Notes: generated from the letters alone by a model not told the origin. 29,542 bases of DNA from Priapulus caudatus (GCF_000485595.1 NW_014577332.1:273145-302686); one strand, 5' to 3'; positions 18,013 to 29,190 are shown, numbered from the stretch's first letter. Translations and numbers: made by a program.

Positions 18013-21000
18013 CTGTTAACATATGTAAATACAAGTGATTAACATTCCCACTGGCTGGTTGAATTATTAACAATCTTCACATGTTAGATGAAATATTAGA
18101 TAAGGATTCTGGTCCTTTAAAATGGATTACCATGATGTAAACTAGAAAGGGCAGTTGTCGCCAACTACATGTATCCCCCGTGATGTAGTATGAATGAAAT
18201 ATCTCTGTAAGACGTAGAAGGTAGGTAAAGTTAAATAAGTCACAAAGACAAAGGTTTGTTACACAACTCATCTGCCTGAGATGTGCAAGTATGTTAAAAT
18301 TGGTTGCCTTAGGGGTTTTGGTACGCGACACACCTTCTCCCCAAGATGTGTAAGTATACGAAGTTTGGTCGCGCTAGGTCAATTAGGGGCCGAGTTATAG
18401 AGCGGAAGGGAAATATGATCAAGGTCAAGGTCAAATAAACGCCGCAGTGACCTGGTTTTGGTATGCAACACACATTCTCCCCAAGATGTGTAAGTATACC
18501 AAGTTTGGTAGCGCTAGGTCAATTAGGGGCCGAGTTATAGAGCGGAAGGGAAATAGGATCAAGGTAAAGGTCAAATAAAGGTCATAGTGACCTGGTTTTG
18601 GTACGCTGCGCACCTTCTCCCCAAGATGTGTAAGTAGACCAAGTTTGGTCACGCTAGGTCAATTAGGGGTCGAGTTATAGAGCGGAAGGGAAAATCTCTG
18701 CGGCGGACCGAGCGGCGGCGGCTGTACAGACATGAAACCATAGTATCCCCGCCGACTTCGTTGCGGGGAATACAATAATTTATAAGCAATTATGCAGAAT
18801 ACACAGCTAAAAATATTGCTCTAAAGAGATTGATCAAACATACTAGCCAAAAGTAACTGGCTGTACACATGTACAAAATAGATTTTGGCACAACATACAA
18901 GAAATTGGTTGTGATACTTGCTGGCATGTGTATATATATATACCGATAAATAAAATCTCTCTTTGTTATGTTATACGTTGTCCTAAACGTATGTGGTATT
19001 GTATAGTTTAGAACTTCTGGTATAATCCGTAGAATCAATTGAGACAAACACAGTTTAAGAAACACGTTTTATTCTTCCTCAGCCAACGAGGGCGACACCT
19101 AGCGTCAACATCCTTATGTATGGTTATTATAAAATTTAGTGCGCGGATATACAACACTCTTGTTAGATGGAAGCCAAACTAAATTAAAAAATGGTACTCT
19201 GGTAAGCTTCTGAGACTATGAGCCTCTCCGTTTACAAGCAGGTCTACCTGTAAAAGTGAACAAAAGAGATTTCATGAACATACTTTTTTACTGTTTGGTG
19301 ACTCATCCCTTGGTCTGTAATGGGGTTTCAACTTGGATTCTTCACTCTCGTCCTCATCTTCCTCTTCACTACTTGAGGAATCCTCTCCCTTGTCACTAAT
19401 AGGCTCAATTTCACCTACTTTTTGCTCCGATTCTAATAGCACAGGCACCTGCAAAAGGAGTGTTATAGGTTAGTATCACTTGGAGCAAGACATTTCATGA
19501 CCTCCCTTGAGATTCATCACAGTAGATATATTCAAGCTTAATACAGAACCATTACTCATAAAAAACTCTAATACAGAGTTTTTGAATACCACCCAGAAGC
19601 TATATCTGCCAAGGGCAGATAGAAGCTCCTAATAACTCGAATAACTTCATGACCAATGGTAGAAGACCGTTATACATAAAGGATGCTGTGAGAAACCCCG
19701 CAATATAGCCTCTCAATTCAACTCAAGCCTAGACTTACCTCTTGTGCACCAGATAGATCAGGCTTTAAGCCTGTGATTGTTTGATAAAACAACTCCTCTG
19801 TGTTGCCCTGGGCAGCAATCTCCAAATCCCTCTCAAAGTCCACCACTTCTTCAAGTTTACGTGGGATGAATGAATGCTTGAAAACCTTCCCAAACAATTA
19901 AAACAAATAGTAAACAACTTGAACATTGATTGTATCTTACACATTTTACACTTTTCAGCTAGACCCATAGTGCATTGAATTTTTATTAAAGTGGCTAGGG
20001 GCTGTGTTGATATGTGTAAAATGGAATTAAATACCATCAGGTTTAATTAATTCTAATTACAGCATTTTAAAAAGACAGTGACTACACTGCGCATTCACGT
20101 GCTCATCCATATAAATTCACCTCCTCGTCTATTTTCTCTTGAGCCGTTCTTTCTTCCTCAGTTCGTGTTGCCGACTTTTCCATAATTTTGTCCAAGTAGT
20201 CATCTATGTTCTCGTCTGTGATGTTGGGATCCGTGACAAAGTCAAAGAACTCACGCATCGTCATGACACTTACACCATTCTTCTTGAAAAAATCTGTATG
20301 GAAATTATTGAGTAATATATAAATGATGATATACTGTGACGGTATATAGAACAGAGAGTGGAGCAGGGGAAGGGGACAGGAGGGAAAAAGGAAAGGAGAA
20401 AGGCTACAGACAGAAAAAATTCACATTACATATTTTAATCCGAATCTGAATGGACGTTATGCAGTGAAATTGTCGATGCTAAAATTACTTAAAAATTGAC
20501 ACACTAACAAGATGGCAGCCAGAGCCAATACCATGTATGCGGTGCACTACATCACTGGAGCTAAGTATATACATGCATATAGTTAATGGAACACTAACAC
20601 TAACGTACCAGTGATGTTGGTGCAATCTTTTCTAAGAAACTCCAGTGAATGAGGATGATCATGTTCAACTGACTGTGACACATCTATCACATAGCACTGC
20701 CCTTCATGGTAACTAAACAAAATATAACAATAACCATATTATTAGCGAGTCAAACATGATAATATCAGCACATGGTACCTACCACAAATTTCGTTGTGTC
20801 AAAGACAAAGTCAGCTCTAACGCCCTCCAAAGGAATCCTCCTTTAAATTCAGTAATATAGTTATAATCGTTTCAAAGTGGTTCCATCTATCGTAGATTTA
20901 CGCTTTGCGCTCATAACGTATGACATGCCGATTAGATTAAATAAGTACAGCAAATGTTAGCTACCGATCAAAACTACGAGAAGTTAGGATTCTTACAGCA

Positions 21001-24000
21001 TGTTGAATTCGCTGAGGTCAGCGTGAACAAGCTTGGCCTGCTGGAAGATAGTGCGCACCATGAGAACACACTGCAGGTACAGCTCTCGTGCTTTTGCCTC
21101 CGAAATGGAGACGTCTTTTAATTTTGGGGCTGGCCTGTTGAGGAATCCAAGGGAATGGAAATATTAACACGGAAAGTTGTGATGCAGCAACGGAGAAACA
21201 CAGAAATTATGATTACAGTACTCCTGGGGTACACTACTGACATCGCTTGAAATTATTACCACTTAAATGCTTGGTTTAATCAAAAGGATCAAATGAATCA
21301 CATATCAATGGCAACGCAATAAAAGTCTTAGCTAAATCCACTACATATGCCATTTTTTACACAATACAAATATCTGAAATCTACAATTAAATGCATACAC
21401 ACGGTTCTCCCCAAAAATTTATGAAGGCAAATCCGGCGATCTAGCAATTCATCCTGATTCCTGATTGCTATTTAGAGTCAATTACTCATGTCCAATACAT
21501 AGGTAATTCCATCAGTTCGGAGACGTATACGTCAAATTGTGAAAACACAACATATGTACATGACTGTGTTGGGATTCTCAAAAGTAAACACAGCTGGAAA
21601 TTAATGCATGACAATTACACTATTACAAATTAAGGCATGTAGGATTTATAAGAATGTCGCAAATTAGATTCGTCTTTGAATGAATGTGAGATCTGACACA
21701 TATGTTAAAGGCCTGGGGAGAACCCTGATACTTCATAAATGGGATACCAGTGACAATATGAGCTTATATAGCAGTGAATATGAGCTTACCACCCATCTTT
21801 GCCAATGAAATCCATAAGTAAGACGTGTCCACGCAAAAGAATCGGTTCCGGACATGGAATTCCAACTTGGAACATCCTGAAACAAAATACCACAGGCTGC
21901 TCATCTCTACCAAATTCTCATAATATATACGTTATATATATATATATATATATAAATTGCTTAAAATGTGTGAAATTGGTGCAAACTAAAATTCTGATGA
22001 AATATAGCTACTTCTTGAGGAAGATTGCTTAAGATCGCTTAATGACAAAAGCCAATAGGTAGTTGGCAACCATGTCCCAGTGCCATCTGCCCTTGAAGTG
22101 AATGCATGAAAACAATGACATATTACATAGATTAAAACTAATCAGAGGTATCTGACCTTGTGAGGTTTCTCATCTCCTTCTCAGCCCAAGTGCGAACCAT
22201 CTTCCTGGGGTTGTGCTTGCAGTAGCCATGGCGAAACCTGAACTCTCCACTTACGTATTTATCTCTGTCTTTGAATATGAGAATTGATGTCTTGTAAACC
22301 TACAATACACACATGCAAAATTTCACATATGAAACGTTTACATGTAATAAATGTATTAACCGTATTCACCTGAATTTTTGTAAAGAAAATACCTAGCAAA
22401 ATCCGTGTCCAGTCATAAACACCACATCTGTCTCCGCCATATACCTTTATAGGGTGTGCAGCACAATTATATTTAAGTAGTGATATTCCACTCCAATTTA
22501 CAATATCATTAAAATGACCGAGCACCAGTTTATTCATGCTTCATCCACTGTAGCATTCATCATGTCTTAAGAAATAAGAACATATAGCTCTGAAACGCTG
22601 CCTTTTTTTCAACCTATTATTGAGCACGTGACAAAGTGTTTTGGCGATCTACGCACCACACTCTATCTGCGCTCACCTTAATCGCCCTGTGCTCGCCGTT
22701 CTTCGTCGACGCGTGATAGACGTTCGCCTCCTTGCCGGTGCTGATGCAGCCATTGATCTCGCCGATGAAGTTACGTGAAAGCAGCTTGAAGAGGATCATG
22801 CGCGTGCGCGGGTCCATCACCTGCTCCACTGTCGCGCGGTCAGACTTGTCCTTCACTCTCACCCTGCGACGTGCAGCCAGAATTCATAGACACATGAGAG
22901 GAAGAGGAGGAGAAGGAGGAGGAGGAGAAGGAAGAGGAGAAGGAGGAGGAGGAGAAGGAGGAGGAGGAGGAAGCTGCTGCTGCCATTCACCACTCTCTCG
23001 TCTACTTACAACGTCGGCTGATCACATTACAGAGATGCTCCGAGAGCTGCGAGCATCTTGTTATGAACGACACCCAATTATTTATTTACTTATTTACTGC
23101 CATCAAGACAGTGGGTGAAGTTCAAGTTGTTGGTGTAAGGAGACGTGGGAGGCCGAAGATGTCTTGGAAGGAGGTTGTGAAGAAGGATAGGGAACAGTGG
23201 AATCTCTCCACTGTAGACCCCTTGGATCGTGTCATATGGAGAGCAAGCGTGAGAGCTGCCAAAACTGGACCGAGCCAGATTCCTGAAGTGGGTTTCTACT
23301 GATGTGGATTTAAACCCTTGAGTCCAGTATAAAATAAAGAAACCGAAAACAACAACAACAACAACATTACTTACTTGCAAATCGTAAGCCGTGCATGCGA
23401 ACTAAACCACGTTTCTTGGAGTTACTGCAAGGGCCCCGCGTATAACAATACAGATTCATTAAAATGAGCTGATTGTGTAAATCCCACACACGATCAACCA
23501 GTAAAATTAAAATTAATAGATGGTAAATAAATTCTAAAAAGAGGAATTATTGAAATTGCAAATGGCTAACTCCTTCCAGACTTTACCTCTCATTTTCTCG
23601 CTTTCTGTTTGTTTCTGATAAATGGTTCATGGCAGATGACGGTAGCGAATCAGGGCCTTCATACTTCTCTGCAATTCGGATAGCAAACACTTCAGATACC
23701 CCTACAACTATCTATCCCTGGAATTTTCTGATTTCCACATAAATAATTTTTTCATATATATACACCTCACCTGTAAATATAGTTTGAATTATGAGCTTTA
23801 CACATTTGCATTATGAAATTCAGTTAATTACCATAACTAAATCACATTGGCAATTATCACATTCTGTTCACTATATGTTACTCACCTATGTTTATTTTGT
23901 GCGAATATTTTCGAAGCGCAGTGTCAGTAGGCTAAAATAGATTAAAAATAATCAGATGACATACCTATTTTAGTTCGTATGAAATCAAGAAATTACATTA

Positions 24001-27000
24001 AAAAATGACAGCATAGACAATATAATGCTTACACTGCTTATATGTACACGGACAATGATCAATCATTGGTCCATACCAAAACACATAACTATAATTATGC
24101 CAGAAATAAGATACAAGTAGGTGGAGTTTTAATTCATATACTAGTGTGTATCAACTACATAAGATATTTGACAGAAAATAATGTCTTTATACCTGGAAAT
24201 GACCCTTGGTTTGTTTTTGCTGGTTGGCATTGCTACTGCCATGACAATGACGTGATGCTTGGTAATGCTTTTTTAAATCTGGAAGTAAAATCAATTGTAT
24301 GAAGAGTAACACAGATAGCGAGAGGGATTCTAGCACAAGATTAAATTAAAGCAATCAAATTTTATTCTACGATACTGACTATCTGTGTATACATAAAGTA
24401 TAGAAATGTGCACAAATTTTTTCCATTTTATATTTAGTAAACTCTAATTCTCATATGCCAAAGTGGACTATATTAAAAACCATTGCAAAAATATTCTAAT
24501 AAATAATTTTTATTCTTATTACCTCCTACAGCATCATACATATCATCTTCATCATAATCCTCATCATAATCTTCATCATAACTATCCTCTGCATTGTTCT
24601 GGGATAATCGATTTTCTAAAAAAAACAATTGAGCAACATACATACATGAACACACATTTTGTATTCGTAACATGAGTGCAGAATATACTTACACTAACAA
24701 TAAAACAGTAACACGTCCAGATGAGACGGGATACTAGAGAAGTAAGCCGGTTGCCGATAAGGATGTGTGGTCTCACTCAACATGCGCTAAGGCGCAAGGG
24801 AATCTTGCGCGCAGCGTTCTGCAGGCCAAGCATGCCGCACGCGACGCCGGAACGTTCCTATGCGACAGTATGCAAGCAGCTCACGGCAGCTATGGATCCA
24901 AGTTGACGTCCGAGATTGAATTGGCCGCGCACGGATCTAGACTGCCAGCGAACAGTCCGCAATCTTTAGTGGCACTGGGGGACACAGGGTAGAATTTTGG
25001 GACTGTGAACAGTGTTCTAATTGTTATAAAACATAATGTCTTGTTGTTCGTAAACCGAGCTGCATGATGACGCCTTGAAAATCACATGAAAGACTTAGAG
25101 TGAGAGGCTCGCATTCTGCGAACCTTGGGCCTAGTAAGGGAAGGCTGCAAAGAGAATGCTCTGTGTAGCTAGACTGGGGACCGCGTCTCCCACGTTCGAT
25201 TACTCTGCAATTCGAGGTGACTACGGCTAGAATGCGAGAACAAGGTAGCAATGTCTGATGAGGGGTCCTTATGTCGCCCGATCGGCTTGTCGAAGTAGCC
25301 CTGGAGGTATCGGCTTGTCGAGTACACCGGAAGTACCCTATACGCCGGACCATCTAAGAACTATGCCGCACGTACCTCGCACTATCAACTATCGCAGTTA
25401 GCGGAGTCGCCTAGCTACTCCCATACACGAAACCCTAAACCTAATTCTACCATCATCTAAATTAGTGACCTAAGTGTAACGTTCCGGAGACTATTATCGG
25501 ACCTAATTACCCAGAGTTACGGTCTACCGGCAGTTACCCTGAATGCATTGGGACCATATGACCTATGAGCGTTTAGTAAGTTGTACATGGGACCGTAGAT
25601 TTTAAACCACTAATTATATAAGTGGGTATGTAATACAGAAATGAATAAGCTGAATGTTCCAATATTATTTAGTGTACGCGGTCTATTGTACTGCCTTATT
25701 CAGCTCTAGAGTTAACATATAAATATGCGATGTATTGCAGATATACTGGTTATGTGTCTTCGTCAGCGGCGTATTTCTTGCTATGTACTTGCGTTACACT
25801 GGCTCATAGAGTGTCTACTTGTAAGACTCAGGGTACCCTTCGCTTACTTAGCCGTGAGCTATCAGTTCTATGTCATGGTAGCGGCTCTCGTAATTATTGG
25901 GTTATTACAGTCGAACTTCTCGTACACTAAATACAATACTACCACATTAACAGTATTAACGCTTAACTGTGTATTTATTCAACCGTTAAATGCTCCCATT
26001 GGTAACTTTAATTCAATGCACAATCGTGACTTTCAGCTATCAGTAACATACGAATCGTGACCTTTTGACTTTTTTATCCTGAGTTGTATAGCACCGTTGT
26101 TATTTGCTCCTATACATGTTCTGTTGCATTGTCTATGTCAAATATGTGTTCTTCTATTGTATAGTAATTGTTAAAATAATGAAATATAGAGCTGTGAATT
26201 TTTTTTATATTACTGGTATTTTTAGTCCCCTTTTGACGATTTTTTTATTGACAAATTGTTGACAAGTTCTACTATAGATAATAGTATGTATAGTACTACT
26301 GCGCGCAATAACAATTAACATTTGTCAGCGGTCTTACTAGATAACTAGGTACTAATACAAACCAGTGCCGCCATCAACTCCATCAGATGTGACTGATCTT
26401 AATCACAAATCTATAACGCAGATTTGCAAATAACGCATACAATTTCCCGATAAGATCAAAGCGTATAAATCAATCTTGATCTGGAAATAATAAACGAAAA
26501 AAGACGAAAAATAATCTTACATGAATCAAAACAGAAATACGGACATTCAAAATAATCTTAGAACTTCAGAAAGCATTTGACGCTCAATCATGCAGAACGC
26601 ACATTGTTGAGTGATTGATGCTGAGTGCTAGCGATTCTGGTGTTATTAGTGTGCGGGAATACGAAGCCAAAGGAAAAATTTCTTAATGGGTTAATAAAAG
26701 CGCCAAATGTGCACATAGCTAGGTAGGCCGAGGTCGACGTATTCAACGCAGGCTACATTACGTGAAGATACGATGGAGTACAGTGTGTTGGTGTGGTGTG
26801 TTCGTTGAGTTTACTAGCCGTTAGGCGAGTACATAAACCCGTTAGGCGCTAGGAATTGCAGAACGTGCTGTACAGGAAACGTACTAGAGCTTGTGACATA
26901 TATAGAAACAAGAGTAACGCGGTTCGACTGTTCGCAGAACCTAACTACGTTAGTGAAATAGTAGAAAATAGGATACTGAGATCTAGGCTTTTGTTCGCGA

Positions 27001-28499
27001 CATGTCTCTCGTTAAGTTATCAAATATCTGGGGAAAGATGGCAGACAAATGAATGAAGTACATTCTGTGGTCCATTTGATGTTTAAATGATGTTTTATTC
27101 CTCAAACAGAGTGTAAGTATAGACATCACGCGACTAGCTAAGAACGAAACGCTGATCAGGCGAAATGAAATATTAACTTAATATTGGAATATTTATATTG
27201 ATAACGTTTAAGATAAATCACTCACGGACACGAACCAAAGTGAAGCCAGAAACTCTAGCAGCCACGGGAAAATAGAAATTTAACGGGCATCAACAACATA
27301 CAGAATATACTCATGTACAGAGAGTAGTAAATGTAACCAATGAGCTGATAGTTAATGACGCCCGGCACGCCACGGCAAAAACATTCGCGGGCGCTGCGGG
27401 CAAACCAGATGAGACGATAAATCAGTCAGCCTGCCGTGTCCAAAAGACTGGTACGGTCGTTCATTAGGCCAAGTATCTCTCGCTACACTAAACTTACGCT
27501 CGCTACGCTAAACTCTCCACCGCGGGGCAGTCTATAAGCCTATTTGCCGTTCTTTCTGTGCGAAATTCTCTCGAACATCCCTCGAAGAGAGACTCGTCGC
27601 CCCATCTATTGGTAGCGATAGTACGACAATAAGTTCAGGGCGTGTAATTAAATAGATTAGAAATCGCTTTTCTATAAGAAAAACTAACGCGCCAACCAAA
27701 ACAAGTTCCAATTACGACCATTGGATTTATTCTCGCCCTACGTGCATAGCCGAAACGTTTCTAGAAGCGCCAGAACTCCTCAATTGACCGATTACATGCC
27801 CATTTGATATAACCGGTGAAATGGTTCTTAATGTAGAGCAGCGAGTTATCTGAAATGGCGCCAACAGGTGGCGCGACCGCGCTTCGCGCGTATATCCGGC
27901 TGCAGACTGTCCAGTTCCAGTCAATCCAGTGTAATTTAAGCTTTACCATGCAGTGTTTCTCCTGGAATACCGTATCCAGGACGGGCCGACCTGCCAATTT
28001 CTTATCCACCTCATTGAATATTTGTCTAAATTGCTGCCTCGTAGCGAATTCTTGGCCTGCCTCCAAATAATTATCTGACCTAGACTTTCCAGTCCCGGGT
28101 TATCCTACTATGACCCCCTAACCGGCACATCACCAGACATTGATCAATGCTGCCACAAATCAAAGCAAACACCATGGATGCAACCGCGCTTGCTACGCGC
28201 AAGGCATATGCAAGCCAGGCTTGTGCTAGACATATATTGAGACACTCGTGTCAGCGCCTTCGGCACTCGCTTTTTTAACCCTATCAACTCGCACATGATT
28301 TTCTTTCCAAGAGAAATACTGCTTTACAATGTACGACCACAACAATTTGTATTATCATTTAACAAAACGTGCCAGGTTTGACATGTAGTTATCTAATACC
28401 AATGATTATTATCCAAATAAATCATAATCAGTCCTACCCTTACTGGTGACATCATTCTCATGGACATTTGTAGAACTCTTCACTGCCTTCTGTCTATCA
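17902..28499 (-). CDS. RIOK1: RIO-type serine/threonine kinase 1 gene, first exon outside the window
   Basis: Coding exons in transcript order: 28499-28444 (tentative), 24615-24523, 24278-24193, 23931-23886, 23668-23587, 22863-22677, 22299-22157, 21876-21790, 21134-20997, 20712-20609, 20293-20121, 19885-19739, 19448-19284 and 18012-17902. Every intron is GT-AG and all phases agree. The product is about 538 residues without its first exon, against 568 in human. The order is an acidic N-terminal segment, a phosphate-binding loop ([12 protein letters not shown]), the ATP lysine (RAIK), a catalytic loop ([12 protein letters not shown]), a metal-binding aspartate ([14 protein letters not shown]) and a lysine-rich tail. 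RIOK1 is an atypical kinase/ATPase of late cytoplasmic 40S ribosome maturation; in human it is also a PRMT5 partner through its N-terminus, which is not visible here. It is tail-to-tail with UBXN7, with stops about 1.2 kb apart. Confidence 0.93.
18170..18775 (+). mobile_element. Helentron/pearl-like non-autonomous element with 140-bp tandem core (copy 2)
   Basis: Same family as 2952-3460. The left end TGTATCCCCC follows GTCGCCAACTACA, the same flank as copy 1. Three 140-bp units follow (TTTTGGTA at 18315, 18455 and 18595), then the right hairpin at about 18742-18774 (GTATCCCC paired with GGGGAATAC). A segment between about 18200 and 18310 is not in copy 1. It lies in the last RIOK1 intron. 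Confidence 0.7.
19284..19448 (-). CDS. RIOK1: RIOK1 acidic C-terminal exon
   Basis: Encodes [16 protein letters not shown] followed by a D/E/S-rich run and ends DESPNSKK. It is 55 codons, phase 0 at both ends. The acceptor is CTTTTGCAG and the donor GTATGTTC. Confidence 0.93.
19739..19885 (-). CDS. RIOK1: RIOK1 exon after the kinase core
   Basis: Encodes [20 protein letters not shown] and ends [15 protein letters not shown]. The acceptor GTTTGGGAAG has a weak pyrimidine tract, but homology and phase fix it. The donor is GTAAGTCT. Confidence 0.93.
20121..20293 (-). CDS. RIOK1: RIOK1 C-lobe exon
   Basis: Encodes [36 protein letters not shown] and a charged helix ending EKIDEE. The acceptor is TTCCATACAG and the donor GTGAATTT. 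Confidence 0.95.
20609..20712 (-). CDS. RIOK1: RIOK1 metal-binding-loop exon
   Basis: Encodes [20 protein letters not shown], then [14 protein letters not shown]. The IDVSQ aspartate replaces the DFG aspartate of ordinary kinases. The donor is GTACGTTA. Confidence 0.95.
20997..21134 (-). CDS. RIOK1: RIOK1 catalytic-loop exon
   Basis: Encodes [20 protein letters not shown] and ends [14 protein letters not shown]. The HADLSEFN motif carries the catalytic aspartate and metal-binding asparagine. The donor GTAAGAATCC splits a Leu codon. Confidence 0.95.
21790..21876 (-). CDS. RIOK1: RIOK1 kinase-domain exon (hinge region)
   Basis: Encodes [20 protein letters not shown] and MDFIGKDG. The acceptor is TTTTGTTTCAG and the donor GTAAGCTC, which splits a Trp codon with the next exon. 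Confidence 0.95.
21932..21954. repeat. (TA)n microsatellite in a RIOK1 intron
   Basis: About a dozen uninterrupted TA dinucleotides. Confidence 0.85.
22157..22299 (-). CDS. RIOK1: RIOK1 kinase-domain exon
   Basis: Begins [20 protein letters not shown] and continues [19 protein letters not shown] to NLT. It is nearly collinear with human RIOK1. The acceptor is GTATTGTAG and the donor GTCAGATA. Confidence 0.95.
22677..22863 (-). CDS. RIOK1: RIOK1 exon with ATP-binding loop and lysine
   Basis: Encodes [20 protein letters not shown], then [17 protein letters not shown], and ends in HRAIK just before the donor GTGAGCGC. It holds the phosphate-binding loop and the ATP-contacting lysine. The exon is GC-rich relative to its introns. 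Confidence 0.95.
22896..22972 (+). repeat. (GGA)n/(GAA)n purine microsatellite
   Basis: An imperfect GAG/GGA/GAA trinucleotide run on the plus strand just upstream of the kinase exon in RIOK1. It ends at GCTGCTGCTGCC. The polypurine tract forms the pyrimidine-rich strand of the RIOK1 transcript before the acceptor at 22864. Confidence 0.85.
23105..23365 (+). mobile_element. 5'-truncated non-LTR retrotransposon, 3' end
   Basis: The plus frame ending at 23302 contains [18 protein letters not shown] and [20 protein letters not shown] and DR..WR are the usual C-terminal words of RTE/CR1/Jockey-type reverse-transcriptase polyproteins. A stop follows, then a short 3' UTR with AATAAA near 23333 and an (AAC)n tail at 23347-23365. 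The reverse-transcriptase core is absent. It sits antisense in a RIOK1 intron. Confidence 0.6.
23587..23668 (-). CDS. RIOK1: RIOK1 exon before the kinase domain
   Basis: Begins after CGAATTGCAG and ends before GTAAAGTC. It encodes [20 protein letters not shown], then RKRENE, and supplies AG of a split Arg codon to the next exon. Confidence 0.85.
23886..23931 (-). CDS. RIOK1: RIOK1 short exon
   Basis: A 46-base exon after CTATTTTAG and before GTGAGTAAC. It encodes [15 protein letters not shown], matching human PADKVLRKFENKINL. Confidence 0.85.
24193..24278 (-). CDS. RIOK1: RIOK1 exon, N-terminal linker
   Basis: Bounded by ACTTCCAG and the donor GTATAAAG. It encodes [20 protein letters not shown], then KQTKGHFQ, aligning with the human GGSNPQANRQT segment. 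Phases fit both neighbours. Confidence 0.75.
24523..24615 (-). CDS. RIOK1: RIOK1 acidic-region exon
   Basis: A poly-T tract and TAG acceptor precede 24615; the donor is GTAATAAG. It encodes [15 protein letters not shown], then repeats of YDED and DDMYDAVG. This matches the acidic D/E segment before the GVGKLAKGY region of human RIOK1. Confidence 0.75.
24744..24992 (+). pseudogene. Weak POMP-like coding remnant
   Basis: An open plus frame reads [45 protein letters not shown] and LVALGDTG before a stop. The order of short words (QAKH, then KL..E.ELAA, then RLP..S, then L.ALGDT) loosely follows the proteasome maturation factor POMP, but identity is low and several conserved residues are missing. 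It could be a decayed retrocopy or chance. The DNA is CpG-richer than its surroundings. Confidence 0.2.
25320..25560. mobile_element. Decayed inverted copy of the TTAGGG-containing element
   Basis: In reverse orientation relative to 14337-14554, the same landmarks appear in order: ACCGGAAGTACCCT, ACTATGCCG, ACGTACCTCGC, GGAGTCGCCTAGCTACTCCC, AACCCTAAACCTAA, AACGTTCCGG and finally CCGGCAGTTACCCTG with GGGACCATA. Many substitutions and an apparent internal duplication near 25490-25540 separate the copies. It lies in the putative long 5' intron of RIOK1. Confidence 0.5.
25600..27760. other. Intronic DNA, no feature supported
   Basis: Short ORFs (for example 25725-26060 plus, 111 codons) have no family signature. 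A small direct repeat, TCGCTAC.CTAAACT, occurs near 27480-27511. Nothing else is recognised. Confidence 0.35.
27761..28066 (-). CDS. Unassigned 101-codon ORF, possible transposon remnant
   Basis: The minus frame begins [20 protein letters not shown] and includes [17 protein letters not shown]. The opening loosely resembles the 'F.t...F...' words of MuDR/FLYWCH-type or ZSWIM-type N-terminal domains, but I see no zinc ligands or catalytic core. It is inside the putative RIOK1 5' intron, in the same orientation as RIOK1, and may be a relic. Function unknown. Confidence 0.2.
   Translation of the reverse strand: MEAGQEFATRQQFRQIFNEVDKKLAGRPVLDTVFQEKHCMVKLKLHWIDWNWTVCSRIYARSAVAPPVGAISDNSLLYIKNHFTGYIKWACNRSIEEFWRF
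28444..28499 (-). CDS. RIOK1: RIOK1 tentative 5' exon
   Basis: The acceptor ATGTTATAG and donor GTAAGGGTAGG bound 56 bases. They encode [18 protein letters not shown] with one split base at each end. The trailing A joins the AA that opens the next exon to make Lys, keeping the frame. The segment falls in the poorly conserved acidic N-terminal part, so homology cannot confirm it. It implies a 3.8-kb intron. Confidence 0.45.
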
Positions 28500-28820
28500 C
28501 TATAACATACAAATTATTTATAATTATATGGATATGAATATTATATATATATGGTACTCATGCAGCTTGGTGGTGGACTTTGGAAAGAACGGCATATAAG
28601 GTTTGAGTACCACCTGGGTAACTATAGTGTAGGGCCATGCATTGAGAAAAGCGCACTTTATCCTGATTATTCAATGAAGGAAGAGACAATATCCCTAATA
28701 TTTTCTATTGGGGAGATATTAAAGCTCGTTCCATAGTCTTGTAGCTACAGATTCCTTATTGAGCAAGATGACACATTTATGCGTTATCTGGATGCCTACT
28801 TTAGGATCACACTCATAGTG

Positions 28821-29150
28821 GGAGCCTCCGTGGCCCAGTGGTAGCTAGACATCATGCACTGTCCACTGAATGCTGCGAGTTCAAACCCCGGTCGGGGCAG
28901 TGAATTTTCTCAAGGTGTAAAAACCTGGCTCTCAACATTGGAGACTGTGAATCTCCCGTGGCTCGGATGACCACGTAAAATAGCGGTCCCGTCTCCAGAA
29001 ATACTAACCAATGGGGACGTAAAAGAACCACTGAGGGCGCAAAAAGAACTCTGGCTGTGACCACCCTCAGTGCCATTTGGCTAAAAGGCTGACTACCTGA
29101 ACTGACTGCTGAATAAGAATAATAAGAATAAGGAATAAGAATAATGAAGA
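28821..29150 (+). mobile_element. tRNA-derived SINE
   Basis: A tRNA-like head starts at about 28822 (GAGCCTCCG). It has an A box TGGCCCAGTGG (28831-28841) and a B box GTTCAAACC (28879-28887), the two internal RNA polymerase III promoter elements. The acceptor stem pairs imperfectly, so it is not a functional tRNA. An unrelated body of about 200 bp follows (ATAGCGGTCCCGTCTCCAG, ACCACTGAGGGCGC) and then a tail of AATAAG-type repeats. Confidence 0.7.
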
Positions 29151-29190
29151 AGAAAAAAGGAATAGGAATAAGAAATAAGAAGAAGAATAA
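29102..29190 (+). repeat. (AATAAG)n-type SINE tail
   Basis: Imperfect GAATAA/GAAGAA repeats directly follow the SINE body, as expected for a simple-repeat 3' tail. Confidence 0.7.

Noticed and set aside
23940-23985. A tiny RIOK1 intron using GTATGTCATC just upstream of the exon at 23931
   Set aside because: The preceding frame contains a stop at the junction, and the exon at 24193-24278 joins 23931 in phase with homology.
25725-26060. 111-codon plus ORF
   Set aside because: Hydrophobic and Leu-rich without a recognised domain; it lies antisense within a likely RIOK1 intron and has no supporting context.
28821-28900. A functional tRNA gene
   Set aside because: A and B boxes are present but the acceptor stem pairs poorly, and a SINE body and simple-repeat tail follow.
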